Shown one piece after another: positions 26,650-38,495 of a DNA stretch of 64,000 nucleotides. Position 1 is the first letter of the stretch, and the number at the start of each line of letters is the position of its first letter. The stretch is taken from NCBI GenBank assembly GCA_037102815.1, contig BTPP01000007.1:2232001-2296000 (forward strand), written 5' to 3'. The notes beneath the pieces are model-generated. The model worked only from the letters and a program-made list of their open reading frames with translations. It was not told where the DNA came from and did not search any database. The DNA is from Neurospora intermedia (taxonomy: Eukaryota > Ascomycota > Sordariomycetes > Sordariales > Sordariaceae). The translations under genes were made by a program, and so were the position numbers.

Positions 26650-29600
26650 CAATATAGACTTAGAATTCTTATTAGTATAAATTAATTATTTCTTTAGCGT
26701 ATATTACCTCTACAATACAGTTTTAGTTAGATTGTACGTTATAAGATAATACGATAGTTAACCTTTTTTGTCCTTCCTTATAAATTGGGAAGATAAGTTC
26801 CTTAAGGTTAGAAGTACAATATAAAACAATAAATCTACATTAAATATCTTGAATAATACTTTTAATATTAGGTTAATAAATGCGATCTTTATAATTACGC
26901 TCTTAGACGATTACTATAAATATATTAAAGTATTTCAAGCTAATATTACGTACTACAAATGTATAGAAGCTTTTAAGTTTTTAAAGTAATAGAATAATAG
27001 ATATTAGAATAGAGGGAAGAATTAAGATTCTAATTATACTCCTAGCTAATTCTCTTTTAAACCCTTTAAAGCCTAATTTATAATTGTATAAAATTAACTT
27101 CCTTCTACGAATAATCTTAATTTATCCTCTACCGAGCTAGGTATAAAGAATATTAACGGCGATTATAATATATTTATAGGTAGAATAGCGGCCGGCCTTA
27201 TTTGTAGATTTAGCAGTAGCCGAGGAGGTAGAGGTAGTAGTACTACCTATTATACTAAATAGGTCTCTAACGAAGAATATTAGAAGTATAAAGAGAATAA
27301 TTTGTATATAAAGTGCAGTGTTTCCGACTATTATATTATATATTACTTATATTTGCTAATTGTAAATTTTAAGAATAAGGTTAGTATTAATACAATTACG
27401 ACCGTTATAGCTCCCCCTATATTAGAAGAAGAAGAGTAATATAAATTTATAGTAGAGGATTAAGGAAAAGAGTAATTTTAGTATATAGTTGGGCGTTGGA
27501 GTCCCTAGAAGTATTGAGTAATAAAGTGGAAGATTTTAAATTACAAAATAAATTGGAAATTATATTTATTTTAATTCTATTTATTATTAATAATTGTAAT
27601 TCATTCTACATCCTTATAGATAGGGGTTGCTAATATTATATTATAATTAGTAAAAAGGTCGTTTACAACTTTGGAATCCCTATAATTCCTATCCTTATAC
27701 GTTAAGTGAAGGGTATATTCATAATTATAGAAGGTATTACTATTAAGAACCTTATTTAATTTATTATAGAAGTTAATAGTTGTATTAAATTAATAATAGT
27801 TTATATTGTCCTTGAGTTTAAATACCCTCTAATTTTGGGTAAGCTATAGTTTATTACCTATAGAGCCTACTCAATCCCTTATAAGAAGCGCTTCTATATA
27901 GGAATAACGGGTAATTAGATTCCCTACGTTGGAAGTAAGGAGAAAGAAGAAACTCTATTTATTAAAGAAGTAAAATCTGCTATATATATAATAGCTACTA
28001 CGTTCGTAGGTATTATTAATTACGTACGTAAGGAATATAGCCGAACTATAGTTGAGGATTATAATTTCGCTATTTGTTTTAAAGATATAAAGAAGGCCTT
28101 TACTCTAAAGAAGGTTTATATAGAAGTTTAATTCCGAGAAAAGATCCCTAAGCGATTCTACTACTTCCTTTCTCTATAAATAAAAGAAGAAGCCGATAAA
28201 TTTAATCCCTATAAGCCCGGTATTAACTATAAAATCCCTTTTAAGAAGGGCCTAGACAGGTAGGACCTTCCCTTCCCTTTTAGCCCTTTATATAATATAT
28301 TTAAAGAAGAGTTATTAATATTAAAAAAGATATTTAAAAACCTCCTTAATAAGGAATATATTTGGGCGAGTAATTTAGAGGCTAGAGCCCTAGTATTATT
28401 TATTTGTAAATTAGGAGGCGGACTTCGCTTTTACTACGATTATAGAACTTTGAATGCTATTACTTATATAGATTACTACTTTCTCCCCTTGATTTACGAG
28501 ACCTTTAGAATTTTAAAAGGAGTATACTAATATACGAAGGTCGATATTATAGCAGTATTCTATAAAATATATATAATTGTAGGAGAGGGGAGTAAAATTG
28601 CCTTTAGAATATACTACGGATTTTTCGAGTAGATAGTAGTCCCTTTCGGTCTCTTTAGAATCCTAGCTTCGTTTTAAAAGTATATTAATTCTATTTTCTA
28701 TAATTATTTAGATAATTTCTACTCTATTTATATAAATAATATATTTATTTATTTTTCTAGGTTTAAGGAGGACTATAAGAAGAAGGTAGTAATAGTTCTA
28801 GAAAGATTTAAGGAGTATAGGTTGTATTTCAACCCCAATAAGTATAAATTCTTTATAAAGAAGGTTAAATATTTTAGTTTTATTATTTATATGGGTATAG
28901 GTGTATAAGCCGACTCTAAGAAGGTTAAAGCGTTCTTTAATTGGTTCGTTCCTACTTTATAGAAAGACTCGTATAATTTCTGTGGATTTATAAATTATTA
29001 TTATATATTTATCCTTTAGTTTTCTAAGGTGGTTGTACCCTTAATTAAACTTATAAGTAAGGGAATTATATTCGAATGGACTAAAGAGTGCGATATAGTT
29101 TTTTAACTTTTAAAATGATTGTTTATACGTATACCTATTTTTACGGAATTCGACTCGATTATAAGACCTTCTTAGAAGTAAATTATAATAATTATACGCT
29201 TAAAGGCGTACTAATATAAAAAGTAAATAACGGTACCTAGTGCGTTATAACTTTCTATTTAAGGAAGTTTTCTACGGCCGAGTATAATTACCCTATCTAT
29301 AATAAGGAGATGTTAGTAATTATCTTATACCTTAAAGAATAGTCCGTAAAATTGTATAATTGTAGAATTTTTATAGTCCTTACCGATTACTATAATTTTG
29401 ATTATTTTATAGAATATTAGGGTTTTTTTAAGTAGTAGGTTCGTTAGGTAGAATACTTATTACAATTTAATTTCTACTTTGTTTATTGCCCGGGTAAGGA
29501 AGCTATAGTCCTAAATATATTATTCTATAGGGATTAAGACCGACCCTTAAACGCGGACCGTGAAGTTAGAAATATATAATTTATTTTTAAAGCGGCTTTA

Positions 29601-31240
29601 TAGATATATATCTGAATTTTTGCTTCTACTGTCTCCCCGGCGAAGAATATATATATATTTAAAAATCTAGATTTATAATAGTTTTGGAATTAGACCGTCT
29701 ATTTCAATTCTATATATTAGACCGCCCTATACGTAATTAAAGAGAATGCTTGAACTTTCCTACTATTATTTTGATTAAAAGTTTAGATTATTAATTGTTT
29801 TATAGATAGGCTAGGCCGATTATACTATAAAGGGCGCCTTTAAATCTTAGGGACTCCGGCCGTATCTAAAGCCGTAGTATTTATAGTTACTAATTAAAAG
29901 TAACGATTCAATGCCATTTGTATAATTATTATATAAAAGATATACGAAGTTGTAGCGTTCGGTTACCCTAATAGAGAAGGAATAATCTTCGTTCTTTTAA
30001 AAGAATATTATTAGCCTTTATTAAGAACCTATATATAGTGCTTTTTATACAATTATTATATTTATAGTTCTACGAAGGTCTAGAGAGATATGAAGAGAGG
30101 CTTTTTATACATATTAGTAATCCTAAACTAATATTATAGAGTTATTTAGATGGATTTTATTACCGATTTTCTAAGCGCTAATGATAATATATATTTGTAG
30201 GTTATTAAAGACCGGTTTAGTAAGAACGTTATTTTCGAACCTATACCCTATATAGGCGTAGATTTCTATATAGAGCGCTTTTTCTAGTACTTTGTACATT
30301 ATTACGGCTAGCTGCGATTAATTATTAATAATAGAGGTACTAATTGGACAAGTAGGTTACAAAGGCGCCTTTGTGAATTAATATATATAGAGTAATCCCT
30401 TAGTAGAACTTACTACCCCCAGACCGACGGCAGTCCTAGGAGAATAAACTAGGAGGTGTATATTTTTTTAAAAATTTATATTAATTATTTGTAGAATAAT
30501 TAGGATTGTTAGACCCCTATAGTTTAATTAGCGATTAATAGTAGAATAAATATTTCTATTGGTATAACCCCCTTCTTTACGATTTATAGTTACAAAGTAG
30601 GCTCTATTATCCTTACCGTTAAAGAATCCTTAGAAGAATTATTTATTATATTTATTTCCGAACGAAAAGCCTACGAATTTATAGAGAAATTATAGTAAAT
30701 CTCGGATATATATTAAGTTACTATAATTATAGTTATATAATAATAAAAGAGATTTACAAACCGTTCTAGGTAATTAGCCGAGTACTTCTAGGTTGGAAAT
30801 AAAGTTTAGTTTAATTTTAAGAATTACGGCCCTATATACCCTAAAAAGAAATTCAATATAATCTACGCTAAGTATATTATTTCTAGAATCCTATCCCTAT
30901 ACGTAGTCGAATTCGAAGGACTGCCGTTTGCGGTTTATAATGTTTTTTACGTAGACCTCCTTTATGGAATTATTAAAGACCCTCTACCTAAATAGTATAT
31001 TATAGATTTATAACCTTTAGCTATTATAATTGAAAGCGAGAAGGAATAGGAAATAAAATGGATCCTCTATATAAATAATTTTAAGGAGAAGGGAGGGCGT
31101 ATAATTTATATAGTTTATATGAAATAGAAAAGCTTTAGAGAGATTACGTAGGAATTGCTTAAAGAGTTCCTAGAGATAATTATATTCGATAAATTCAAAT
31201 AGAAGTATAGATTAGTAAATATAAATAACGGTCCGTTAGA
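26650..31240 (+). pseudogene. gag end and pol of the LTR element (protease, RT/RNase H, integrase)
   Basis: Plus strand. A possible decayed zinc-knuckle region lies near 27,310-27,370 and an aspartic-protease-like segment near 27,590-27,660. A clear Ty3/gypsy reverse transcriptase runs from about 28.3 to 29.1 kb, with the family's G-x-Y-x-x-TK-x-D, VPFGL and FxxF-type landmarks and the catalytic-box region around 28,730. An RNase H-like part follows to about 29.5 kb. The integrase (about 29.8-30.8 kb) has the YPQTDGSP form of the HPQTDGQTER motif near 30,410. A segment near 31.0-31.2 kb may be a decayed chromodomain. Broken in many places. Confidence 0.85.
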
Positions 31241-31389
31241 ATAACATTAGTAGGAAGGAATTATTCGCTTTAGTAAGTGTAAAAGAAGTTAAATTATAAT
31301 TAGAGGTTAGGGCCCTTTTCCCCTATTTATAGAAAGGATATAGGGAAGTTAATCCTTTATTTAAATATAATTAATTTATAAAAGTATAA

Positions 31390-33030
31390 AAAAAAAGAGA
31401 ATTAAGAGAAGAGAGCGGTTATAATAATGGACCTTATTTACAGATTTCGCCTTCTTTTAATATTTTAATATCGGTAAAGGTATAATTAATAGGAGCCTCC
31501 TCTTTTATATTACTAATTAGAGAGGTATAATTAGTAGGAAGGTCGACTTTTATATTAATATTAGTAATATTAGGAGTATAGGGCGGGGCGGCCGTAAAGT
31601 TGATAGTAGGACCGGTTAGAGAGGTAGTTTGGGTACGGGTAGTAGAACGAATTTAGTAAAGAGGCGAATTATTAAATGATCCCCAAATTCCTCTTTTGAC
31701 CGAACTATATTTGCCCGGCTTTAGAATTAGAGGGAATAATTCCTTTTAAATTTATAGGTTAATTACTTATATATAGAAATTCTTTATAGTGTAGTATAAA
31801 GATTCGATATTATTATAAACGTTATTTATATTATTAATAGTTTGCTATAAGGATTTTAAATAGGTATAAATATTATTATGTTCGGCGAAGGAGGTAAAGT
31901 TAGTATTAGCGGTAGAAGCGGGCGTAGGAAGATTATTGGAGGTAGATGGGCTAGTAATTATAACCGCTATATTAGGGTTAGAGAATAGACGGTCGATAGT
32001 TATATTATTAAATTAATTATATGTAGAGAGACAGTTACTATATTCTAAGATTTTTATAATTGAAATTATATCCTTGCGTATAATAATAGTAGTACTTTTA
32101 GCGCTAGAAGTAGGGTATTTTTACAATTTCTAATTATAGTAAATAAATTAAATTATATTAGGAGTAGGGAGATAAGCCTTACTAAATTCTATTTTATATA
32201 TAATATATTTAGTATTGGAATTAAAGTTAGTACTTACGTACTTATAACTACGAGAAAGATAAGGCTAATACTAAGAAGTAGCCGGACTATACTTTTCAGC
32301 CGTAATAAGGCCTTTATAACGAATTATTCTCTTTTATATATTTATATAAATAGAAGGTAGAATATTACAGTATATAGTAATAGGGTTATTTTTAATAGTA
32401 CAGGCTTTAATTTTACTTTAACGAATAAAAGGACTATTAAAAAATTTATTCTCCTCTTCTTTCTCCTTAGGGGCGGTAGCGGATTGAATAGTAAAGGCCG
32501 GAATAAGTATAATAGTAAGTGTAAAAACAGAATAGGCAGTAGTAGTAGGAGTAGGAGCGCGAAGGATAGTAGGTATAGGTTTAATAAATATAGGAGTAGG
32601 AGTAGGGCTTTAATTAGGAGGAATATTAAAAAGGCCGAATTTATATTATAGTAGTAAGAATAGGTAATTACTATAAGGGTAATTGTAAAGTTATTAGGGA
32701 GATTAGTAGTAGCCCGGTAATTGGTTGTACGTTAAAGTATAGTTAAGTTAGGCTTTAGCGGGTAAAAAAGAGGGTATAGTAAGAGGAGCGATAAAGGGTA
32801 TAATGCAGTAGGAGTAATATATAATTGAGCTAGTATAGGGGCGGACGGTATAGGAGTAGTCGGTATAGGAGTAGCCGAAGGAATAATTATAATAGGAGTA
32901 GTCGGGGCGGGGGATTGCAAAGTAGAAGTAGTAACCTCCTATTTACGCTATTAAGCGAAGAATTATTCGTATTACGAATTATTAGAAAATATTATAAGGA
33001 TTATATAAGAATTAGAATCGGAAGTATAAA
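31390..33030 (-). pseudogene. Antisense coding-like region inside the LTR element
   Basis: Between pol and the right LTR the minus strand, not the plus strand, has sustained protein-like composition for about 1.6 kb. It has a Pro/Thr/Ser-rich N-terminal part (open at 32,732-32,920), a charged Lys/Glu patch near 32.45 kb and a Thr/Asn/Pro-rich C-terminal part to about 31.4 kb. I recognise no domain. Some Ty3/gypsy and other LTR elements carry an extra gene here, sometimes antisense. A captured gene or a separate insertion is also possible. Degenerate. Confidence 0.45.
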
Positions 33031-33366
33031 GGTATAATAGTAGATTTACTATTAATTTTAAAGGTAGGTATAACTTTGTAATATTTAGAGGGAGGGTTAG
33101 AGGTTGAGGGAGGAAGAGGAAGGAGAAAGAGGGAGAGAAGGAAGGAGAGAGGGGGAGAATTAAAAAGAAAGAAGGAATATATACAATAGGAAGAAGGTTA
33201 TAGAAGGTAGAGGAAGGCTAAATATATAAGAAGGTTTTACTAGTATTAAGGTAAGTAGAGACGGTTACCGGGCGGGTAAATTAATAGAGACGGAAGGTAC
33301 GCAACTATTTATATATAATTACCAGTAATATTCGTACTAGGGCCGGTACGGGGAGGAGGGGGCTAA

Positions 33367-33605
33367 TATTATAGGGCTACCGCCTTAAAGGTTATATCGG
33401 GCTCTATAGCCCGACTACTATTGTAGTTTAGCCCGTTGGTTTATAGTAGTATTACTTTGCTATAGTATTGGTTACGTGCTTGTAGCCCCCTTCAAAAGGC
33501 TGCCGCCACAAGCTCCACTTATAGACCTTTCCCCCTTTCCTCTTTATAGAACCTTATTAATCACTTAGGTATAATATCTGTATATATTCTACTATCCCCC
33601 TTACA
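33367..33605 (+). repeat. Right (3') LTR
   Basis: Direct repeat of 18,843-19,081, ending CCCCCTTACA and followed by CTTAG. Differences from the left LTR are mostly C-to-T or G-to-A, with the right copy more mutated. Confidence 0.88.
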
Positions 33606-35418
33606 CTTAGAGAAAGGGGTAAATTCATTAAATAGAAAAAAGAAAAGAGCTTAGAATAATTTATGCTGTGTAGCCTAATAAAATACTCTATAATATACCT
33701 TTTTGTAGGGCAATTAGTAATCACACTAAGAGATAATACATTTTATAGCGGTCTTACGTCTCTTACTCCCTAGAACAGCCTATATACAAGTTATACTAAA
33801 TACCTACAACGGATAAATTTGAAGATGAGATGAATTTGAAAGATATTGATAATATAATAACCAAGCGTTAAAAAAAGCTAAATTATTAATAGGGAACTAA
33901 ATGTACGAACTTTCCAAGTTTATACTAATAGCGGCTACGGGCGTCCTACGTAAATTATTATATTATAGGCGTCTCTATAGTACCGCGAGTAGGGCTAATA
34001 ATAGTAAGAACTATTAAGGTTCTTTATATATAATAATTAGAGTATTCTAACTTAGTTGTTAGCGTAGAAATTAATTATTAAGGGTAATAATAGCTCTTAT
34101 TATAGAAGGGTTGAATTTAGTAATCTTTAGCTGCTATTCTACATATAAATGGCAATTAGAGTATTGAGTAGCTTCCCGTCTTAGTACGGGCGCTAAGATT
34201 ATTTTTAAAATTTGATTAAACGTATCCATAAGGGATTTAAGTAAGCCTACTTTAGTTAAAATTATATAATTATATAATATTGTTATAGTATTAAGCGTCT
34301 TAGAAGAGTTAACTTGCTAACATGCACCAAGAACTTACCCGCACGCACTTTTGGGATTTAATAGCTGATATGTAAATTATCTCGTTTTGGTTGTAAAAAT
34401 CATGACTTTTAATATTATAATATAGGTCAATCTAGAGATTCCTCTATAAATTTTAATCTGTAGCGGGTAAGTAAATCTAATAGTTCCCGGGCTAATTTAA
34501 ATAGTATTAATTAATTGTACTAATCGAATAATATTAACTTAGTAATACTTTTATAGAGTTGGGTAGTTCTCTACTCTAGTTCAAACGTTTATATTAAAGG
34601 GCTTAGAGCTTATATTTGATATATTAAAGAGTTTAAGAAAATTATTAAATAATTTAGTAAAGTAGAAGGAATCTAATATAGTATAATTGCGTATAGTGTA
34701 GTATAGTGCTGTATAATATAAAGTGCTAGTGTAAGTAGCTAAGTTAGAGCGATGTCGCGTGTATTTAAAAGACGAAATTTTGCGAGTAAAAACGGGATTT
34801 ACAATGTTAGGTATTATTAGCTGGATTGCCCCAGTTTTTTAGTGAAGGTATATGCGTATAAGTTTTTAGTACGTGTTAGCAAATAAACTCTTTTAGAGAT
34901 AGGTAGTAGTATAGAGCTAAATTATATACTTTCTACTGAGTTATATTACGTACCTCAAGTTATACTATAGTACTAGTACCGGCTCGGGTATTAAAGCTCT
35001 ATATAACCTACTATACTAGGCTATACAACCCTACCTATAAGACCGGGCTGGTGTATACTCTCTTCTTACTGCCTTCATATAATAATAAATATTATGGCTT
35101 ACTTATAACGGTGCCTTTGCTCTGTAATAGATAATATACTAGTATTTAATAGAAAGATAATAAGGAGGAAATAAACTTAAAATGTCTATAAGTTGGAAAC
35201 TTAAGTACTAAGTAATAAATTGGCAGCGATTGTAGAATTATTAGATAATATAGCGGTATTATAGTTTATACCCTGAGAGTGGATATACTTAGGAAGCGAA
35301 GCGCTGTAGGTTTATAATAAGTTTGTAGTAGATTTTTTTTTATTTGATTTTTTTCTTAATTTTGATACTTTTAGAGCGTTTTTTTCTTTCCGGCTCTAGG
35401 GCTGAGCCTTCAAGTAAA

Positions 35419-35450
<32 letters not shown>

Positions 35451-35909
35451 AGTAGGGGGTAATATTATAGCCCAGAATTATAATTGCCCAAATAGCATAG
35501 GTTACGTGGTCGTACGCTTTTATAGCACGCTCCACTACACCCTAATAGAGCTTAGTACGCACACTATAAAACCCCACGCAGCTAGCTTACCTTTTGACCT
35601 TTCCTCTTCCTCTTTTTAACTTTAATATTCTATTTAAATTATACTACAACTTATTTTAAGGTAGCTTACTCTCGTAATTGTGTGCGCTCTCACAGCTACT
35701 AACTCTTAAGTATTATAATATTAGTATATTAAGTTGTTTGATTAGTTGTACTCTACTTCGTACCTGCTCAACCTCGGCCTAACGAAACTACTAAGCAATA
35801 CTAGCTACGGGTAGTAAGCTTTAAAATAGTACGAACTTTACTACTAAACTTTTAAAAGCTAATATATACTTTCTAATTACTTGAAGGGTACTGGGCGCTA
35901 AAGCTTTTT
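33606..35909. other. AT-rich non-coding stretch, moderately mutated
   Basis: AT-rich but with more TG/CA than the RIPed blocks, so it is probably mixed single-copy and old repeat DNA. No coding region is seen. The part around 35,460-35,660 has a CT-rich tract and promoter-like words reminiscent of an LTR, perhaps a diverged solo LTR, but no partner is present. Confidence 0.4.
35419..35449 (+). repeat. Uninterrupted poly-G tract (31 G)
   Basis: Thirty-one consecutive G followed by TAGTAGGGGG. Such a tract is a G-quadruplex former and also a frequent site of assembly or sequencing error, so its exact length is uncertain. The open frame spanning it (35,344-35,619) is an artefact. Confidence 0.85.
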
Positions 35910-36473
35910 ACCCCCCTACTTGTTAAGTAGAAGGTAATAGAATTCTAGGACACGGTTCTAATTTGGGACATTTGGAATCTTAACATTCCGGTTAGAAAAC
36001 TGTTAGTGGGCAAGATTTAACAGCCAAAATCCTATCAACTATTTTTCTAAAAATCCAAGAAAATTGGAGGAGGTATATTTGGAGTAGAAGAGATTACTCG
36101 CAAAGTTTCAAAAATTTATCTCAATAGTTTATCAAATAGGTAGTTCCAGAAACCTCTTCAATTACTAAATATCGTCGCTTTCAGAATGCACGTATTACCA
36201 AACCAGATTAGTACTCGGACAGTATAAGAAGAGCGCACTCGCAATTTTCTCTCTAATGTATTAATAAAATTTAATACAACTTTGCGAATACCTTTATCAA
36301 TAGCTCTTTAGTATTCCGTAATCTTTTTCAAATTTTGGAAAATAGCTAGTAGGCTTTTTTACTATCAAGTCTTGCGCACTAACAATTATCTAAGCGGAAC
36401 CCTTATATTCTAGATGTCCCAAATTAAAACCCTGTCCTAGAATTCTGGTACCCCCTATTTAACGAGTAGGGGG
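35910..36473. mobile_element. MITE with ~80-bp terminal inverted repeats
   Basis: About 564 bp with no coding sequence. The ends are inverted copies, with GAATTCTAGGACA and TTTGGGACAT shared by both arms (35,939-35,974 and 36,413-36,446 on opposite strands) and the extreme ends running into ACCCCC. It is only lightly mutated. The target duplication is not clear because the ends are C/G homopolymers. It lies 138 bp downstream of the ILV1 stop codon, so it may contribute to the transcript end. It is non-autonomous; its transposase source is unknown. Confidence 0.75.
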
Positions 36474-36611
36474 TTGAAGAAAGGTCCCACTACCGCACTA
36501 CAACCCCCAAGTATTCATTAGGAACATACGTGCCTTTATACTAAAACTTTCTAAAAATTCTAGACCGTAATATATTTTCTTTTTTGAACTCTAGTTTTTT
36601 ATATATTTAGA

Positions 36612-38495
36612 TTAAGTTCGTAGGAATGTTTTGAAAACAGGTGAATCGGTACAGTCTTCCCATGGGTATCCGATCTCCTTAAAGAAGCTTTGCAGTTCGC
36701 CAACTTCCTCGTCAGGGCACTGAATACCCGTCAATACCTGGCCAATATCTCCCCCGTAGTTTCGATATTGGAAGAGGCTAATGTTGTACTTTGGTCTCAG
36801 TAGTCGCAAAAAACGCTCGAGGGCGCCTGGCCGCTCCGGAAAGCGGAATGTGTAAAGCCTTTCATTGGGGACATTTGAGCGGCCGCCAACCATGTATCGA
36901 AGATGGCTCTTGGCAAGCTCGTCGGCGGACAGATCTGTTACGTCCATGTCACCTGATTGTTTGATACGGCCGATGATGGTCTGCAGTTGCTCTGCCCGGC
37001 GGCTGCCGGAATCGGCCAGAGAAATGCCAACCATGACGTTTGCCTTGGATTCGGTAGCGTATCGGTAGCTAAACTCGGTGATGGCATGTGGCATGATGGC
37101 GTTGACTAATTCGGCAAAAGCGCCGGGGCGCTCGGGGATGTTAACAGAGAGGAGGGCCTCTTTGCCTTCGCCATATTTGGCACGCGCTGAGACAAAGCCC
37201 AGGCGATCAAAGTCCATATTTGCGCCTGAGGTGATGGCAACGACGGACCGGGTGGGGTCAGCGGATGGGTTGGCAGCAACCCACTTCTTGAGTCCGGCAA
37301 CGGCCAGCGCGCCAGCTGGCTCGATGATAGAGCGCGTGTCCTCGAACATGTCTCTGATGGCGGCACAAGCCTCGTCCGTGGTGACTTGGACCATCTCGTC
37401 AACGACTTCTTGACAGATACGGAAGGTCTCCTCACCAACTGTCTTGACGGCGGCACCATCGGCAAACAAACCCACATCTTGAAGAAGGACACGTTCGCCC
37501 TTAGCGAGCGACTGGGTCATGGCGTCTGCATCGTACGTCTCGACGCCGATGATCTTGACATGGGGGGCAATACGCTTCACGTAGACCCCAACACCAGCAA
37601 TCAAGCCACCACCGCCGACAGCACAGAAGATAGCTTGTAGCTTCTGCAGATTGGTCTGTGACAAAATTTCCATGCCGATGGTTCCTTGGCCGGCAATTAC
37701 GTACGGATCATCGAAAGGCGGGATGTTGATGAGGCCGTCCAGCTTGGCCCTTCGAGCACACTCCTCCTTTGCTTCGTCGAAGTCGGCACCATGGAGAACG
37801 ACGTGGCTACCCATACGGGAAACGTTGAGGTGCTTGATGCTGGGAGTGCCCTTGGGCATGATGACAGTGGCGGGGATCTTCAGCTTACGGGCGGAGTATG
37901 CAACTCCTTGGGCGTGATTGCCGGCACTGCAGCAGACCACTCCCTTCCAGGACTCCTTGGGGTCGAGATGGGCCATCTTGTTGTAGGCGCCACGAAGTTT
38001 AAAGCTGAAGACGGGCTGTTCATCTTCACGCTTGAGTAGGACATTGCACTCGAGGCGGTTGCTCAAGTTGACAGCCCGGGTCAGGGGCACCTCACTGCAA
38101 ACTTCGCGGACACGTGGGTAAGAGGTGATGATGAGGCGCAAGTACTGACTGCGAGTTAGCAGAGGTCGCACAGCATATAATTCTGGTGAGTCACCCAGCA
38201 GAAAGGGCCATGAACAAAGCTCGCCGTTGGAAAACGAGACCAAGCAGCAAGAATCTCGGGTGCTCCAACTTACATCTGGATGACCGTTAGGAAGCAGGAA
38301 CTCATCAGGAACAATGCGCTTCATCTTGTTGGCCGTGGCATCCTCCGATGGCGGCGATGGCATCGCGCTGTACTCGGTCAGTGCGAGGTTGCCAACCGAA
38401 GACGGGCTCGCTGGCCTCTCGCTGTTGAGACCGTTGACTACGTGCAGGGAAGCACCGTTGACGAGCAACGGCTGTGCACTATGTGTCGAAGCCAT
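36612..38495 (-). CDS. ILV1: Threonine deaminase (threonine dehydratase, biosynthetic)
   Basis: PLP enzyme converting threonine to 2-oxobutanoate and ammonia, the first committed step of isoleucine synthesis, normally mitochondrial. CDS = 38274-38495 joined to 36612-38144, minus strand, 584 residues. The PLP lysine is in SFKLRGAYNK (Lys123); SAGNHAQG (148-155) and the phosphate-binding GGGGL (251-255) follow. Two C-terminal ACT-like regulatory domains start near PERPGAF (411) and PERPGALERF (510), as in isoleucine-inhibited biosynthetic enzymes. The ATG at 38,495 has A at -3 and G at +4; the upstream in-frame codons lack an ATG. The variable Ser/Pro-rich N-terminus (1-60) may act in targeting. 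The 129-nt intron is a multiple of three and stop-free, so the gene reads as one long frame. Divergent from RCF1. Confidence 0.95.
   Translation of the reverse strand: MASTHSAQPLLVNGASLHVVNGLNSERPASPSSVGNLALTEYSAMPSPPSEDATANKMKRIVPDEFLLPNGHPDVSWSTRDSCCLVSFSNGELCSWPFLLGDSPELYAVRPLLTRSQYLRLIITSYPRVREVCSEVPLTRAVNLSNRLECNVLLKREDEQPVFSFKLRGAYNKMAHLDPKESWKGVVCCSAGNHAQGVAYSARKLKIPATVIMPKGTPSIKHLNVSRMGSHVVLHGADFDEAKEECARRAKLDGLINIPPFDDPYVIAGQGTIGMEILSQTNLQKLQAIFCAVGGGGLIAGVGVYVKRIAPHVKIIGVETYDADAMTQSLAKGERVLLQDVGLFADGAAVKTVGEETFRICQEVVDEMVQVTTDEACAAIRDMFEDTRSIIEPAGALAVAGLKKWVAANPSADPTRSVVAITSGANMDFDRLGFVSARAKYGEGKEALLSVNIPERPGAFAELVNAIMPHAITEFSYRYATESKANVMVGISLADSGSRRAEQLQTIIGRIKQSGDMDVTDLSADELAKSHLRYMVGGRSNVPNERLYTFRFPERPGALERFLRLLRPKYNISLFQYRNYGGDIGQVLTGIQCPDEEVGELQSFFKEIGYPWEDCTDSPVFKTFLRT
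38145..38273 (-). other. ILV1 intron (129 nt, in frame)
   Basis: Starts GTAAGT, ends TCAG, with a GCTAAC branch-like site close to the acceptor (about 38,155-38,160). Removal joins ...LPNGHPD to YLRLIITS..., restoring the family's conserved run. Retention would insert 43 residues. It contains a TGAGTCA palindrome. Confidence 0.9.
38185..38195. promoter_or_regulatory. Perfect Gcn4/CPC1-type site GGTGAGTCACC in the ILV1 intron
   Basis: TGAGTCA (38,187-38,193) is the bZIP site recognised by Gcn4 in yeast and CPC1/CpcA in filamentous fungi, which activate amino-acid biosynthesis genes on starvation. The palindrome extends to 11 bp. I saw no other TGASTCA between the ATG and about 39,000, so this intronic copy is the best candidate for cross-pathway control. 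Function is inferred. Confidence 0.55.

Larger units (their letters stand above)
18843..33605 (+). mobile_element. Ty3/gypsy LTR retrotransposon, broken, with nested LINE
   Basis: Two 239-bp direct repeats bound the element (18,843-19,081 and 33,367-33,605), and the flanks CCTAG / CTTAG fit a 5-bp target duplication. The pol order protease - reverse transcriptase/RNase H - integrase on the plus strand places it in Ty3/gypsy. A LINE of about 5.2 kb has inserted into the gag part, so the element itself was about 9.5 kb. The LTRs differ almost only by transitions, so divergence reflects RIP and cannot be used as a plain clock. It is an inactive fossil with very many breaks. Confidence 0.88.

Noticed and set aside
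35344-35619. 91-codon frame across the poly-G tract
   Set aside because: Its core is a poly-glycine artefact of the homopolymer.
35460-35660. Solo LTR related to the 239-bp LTRs
   Set aside because: Only general similarities (CT-rich tract, AT-rich end) were seen, with no clear alignment or target duplication.
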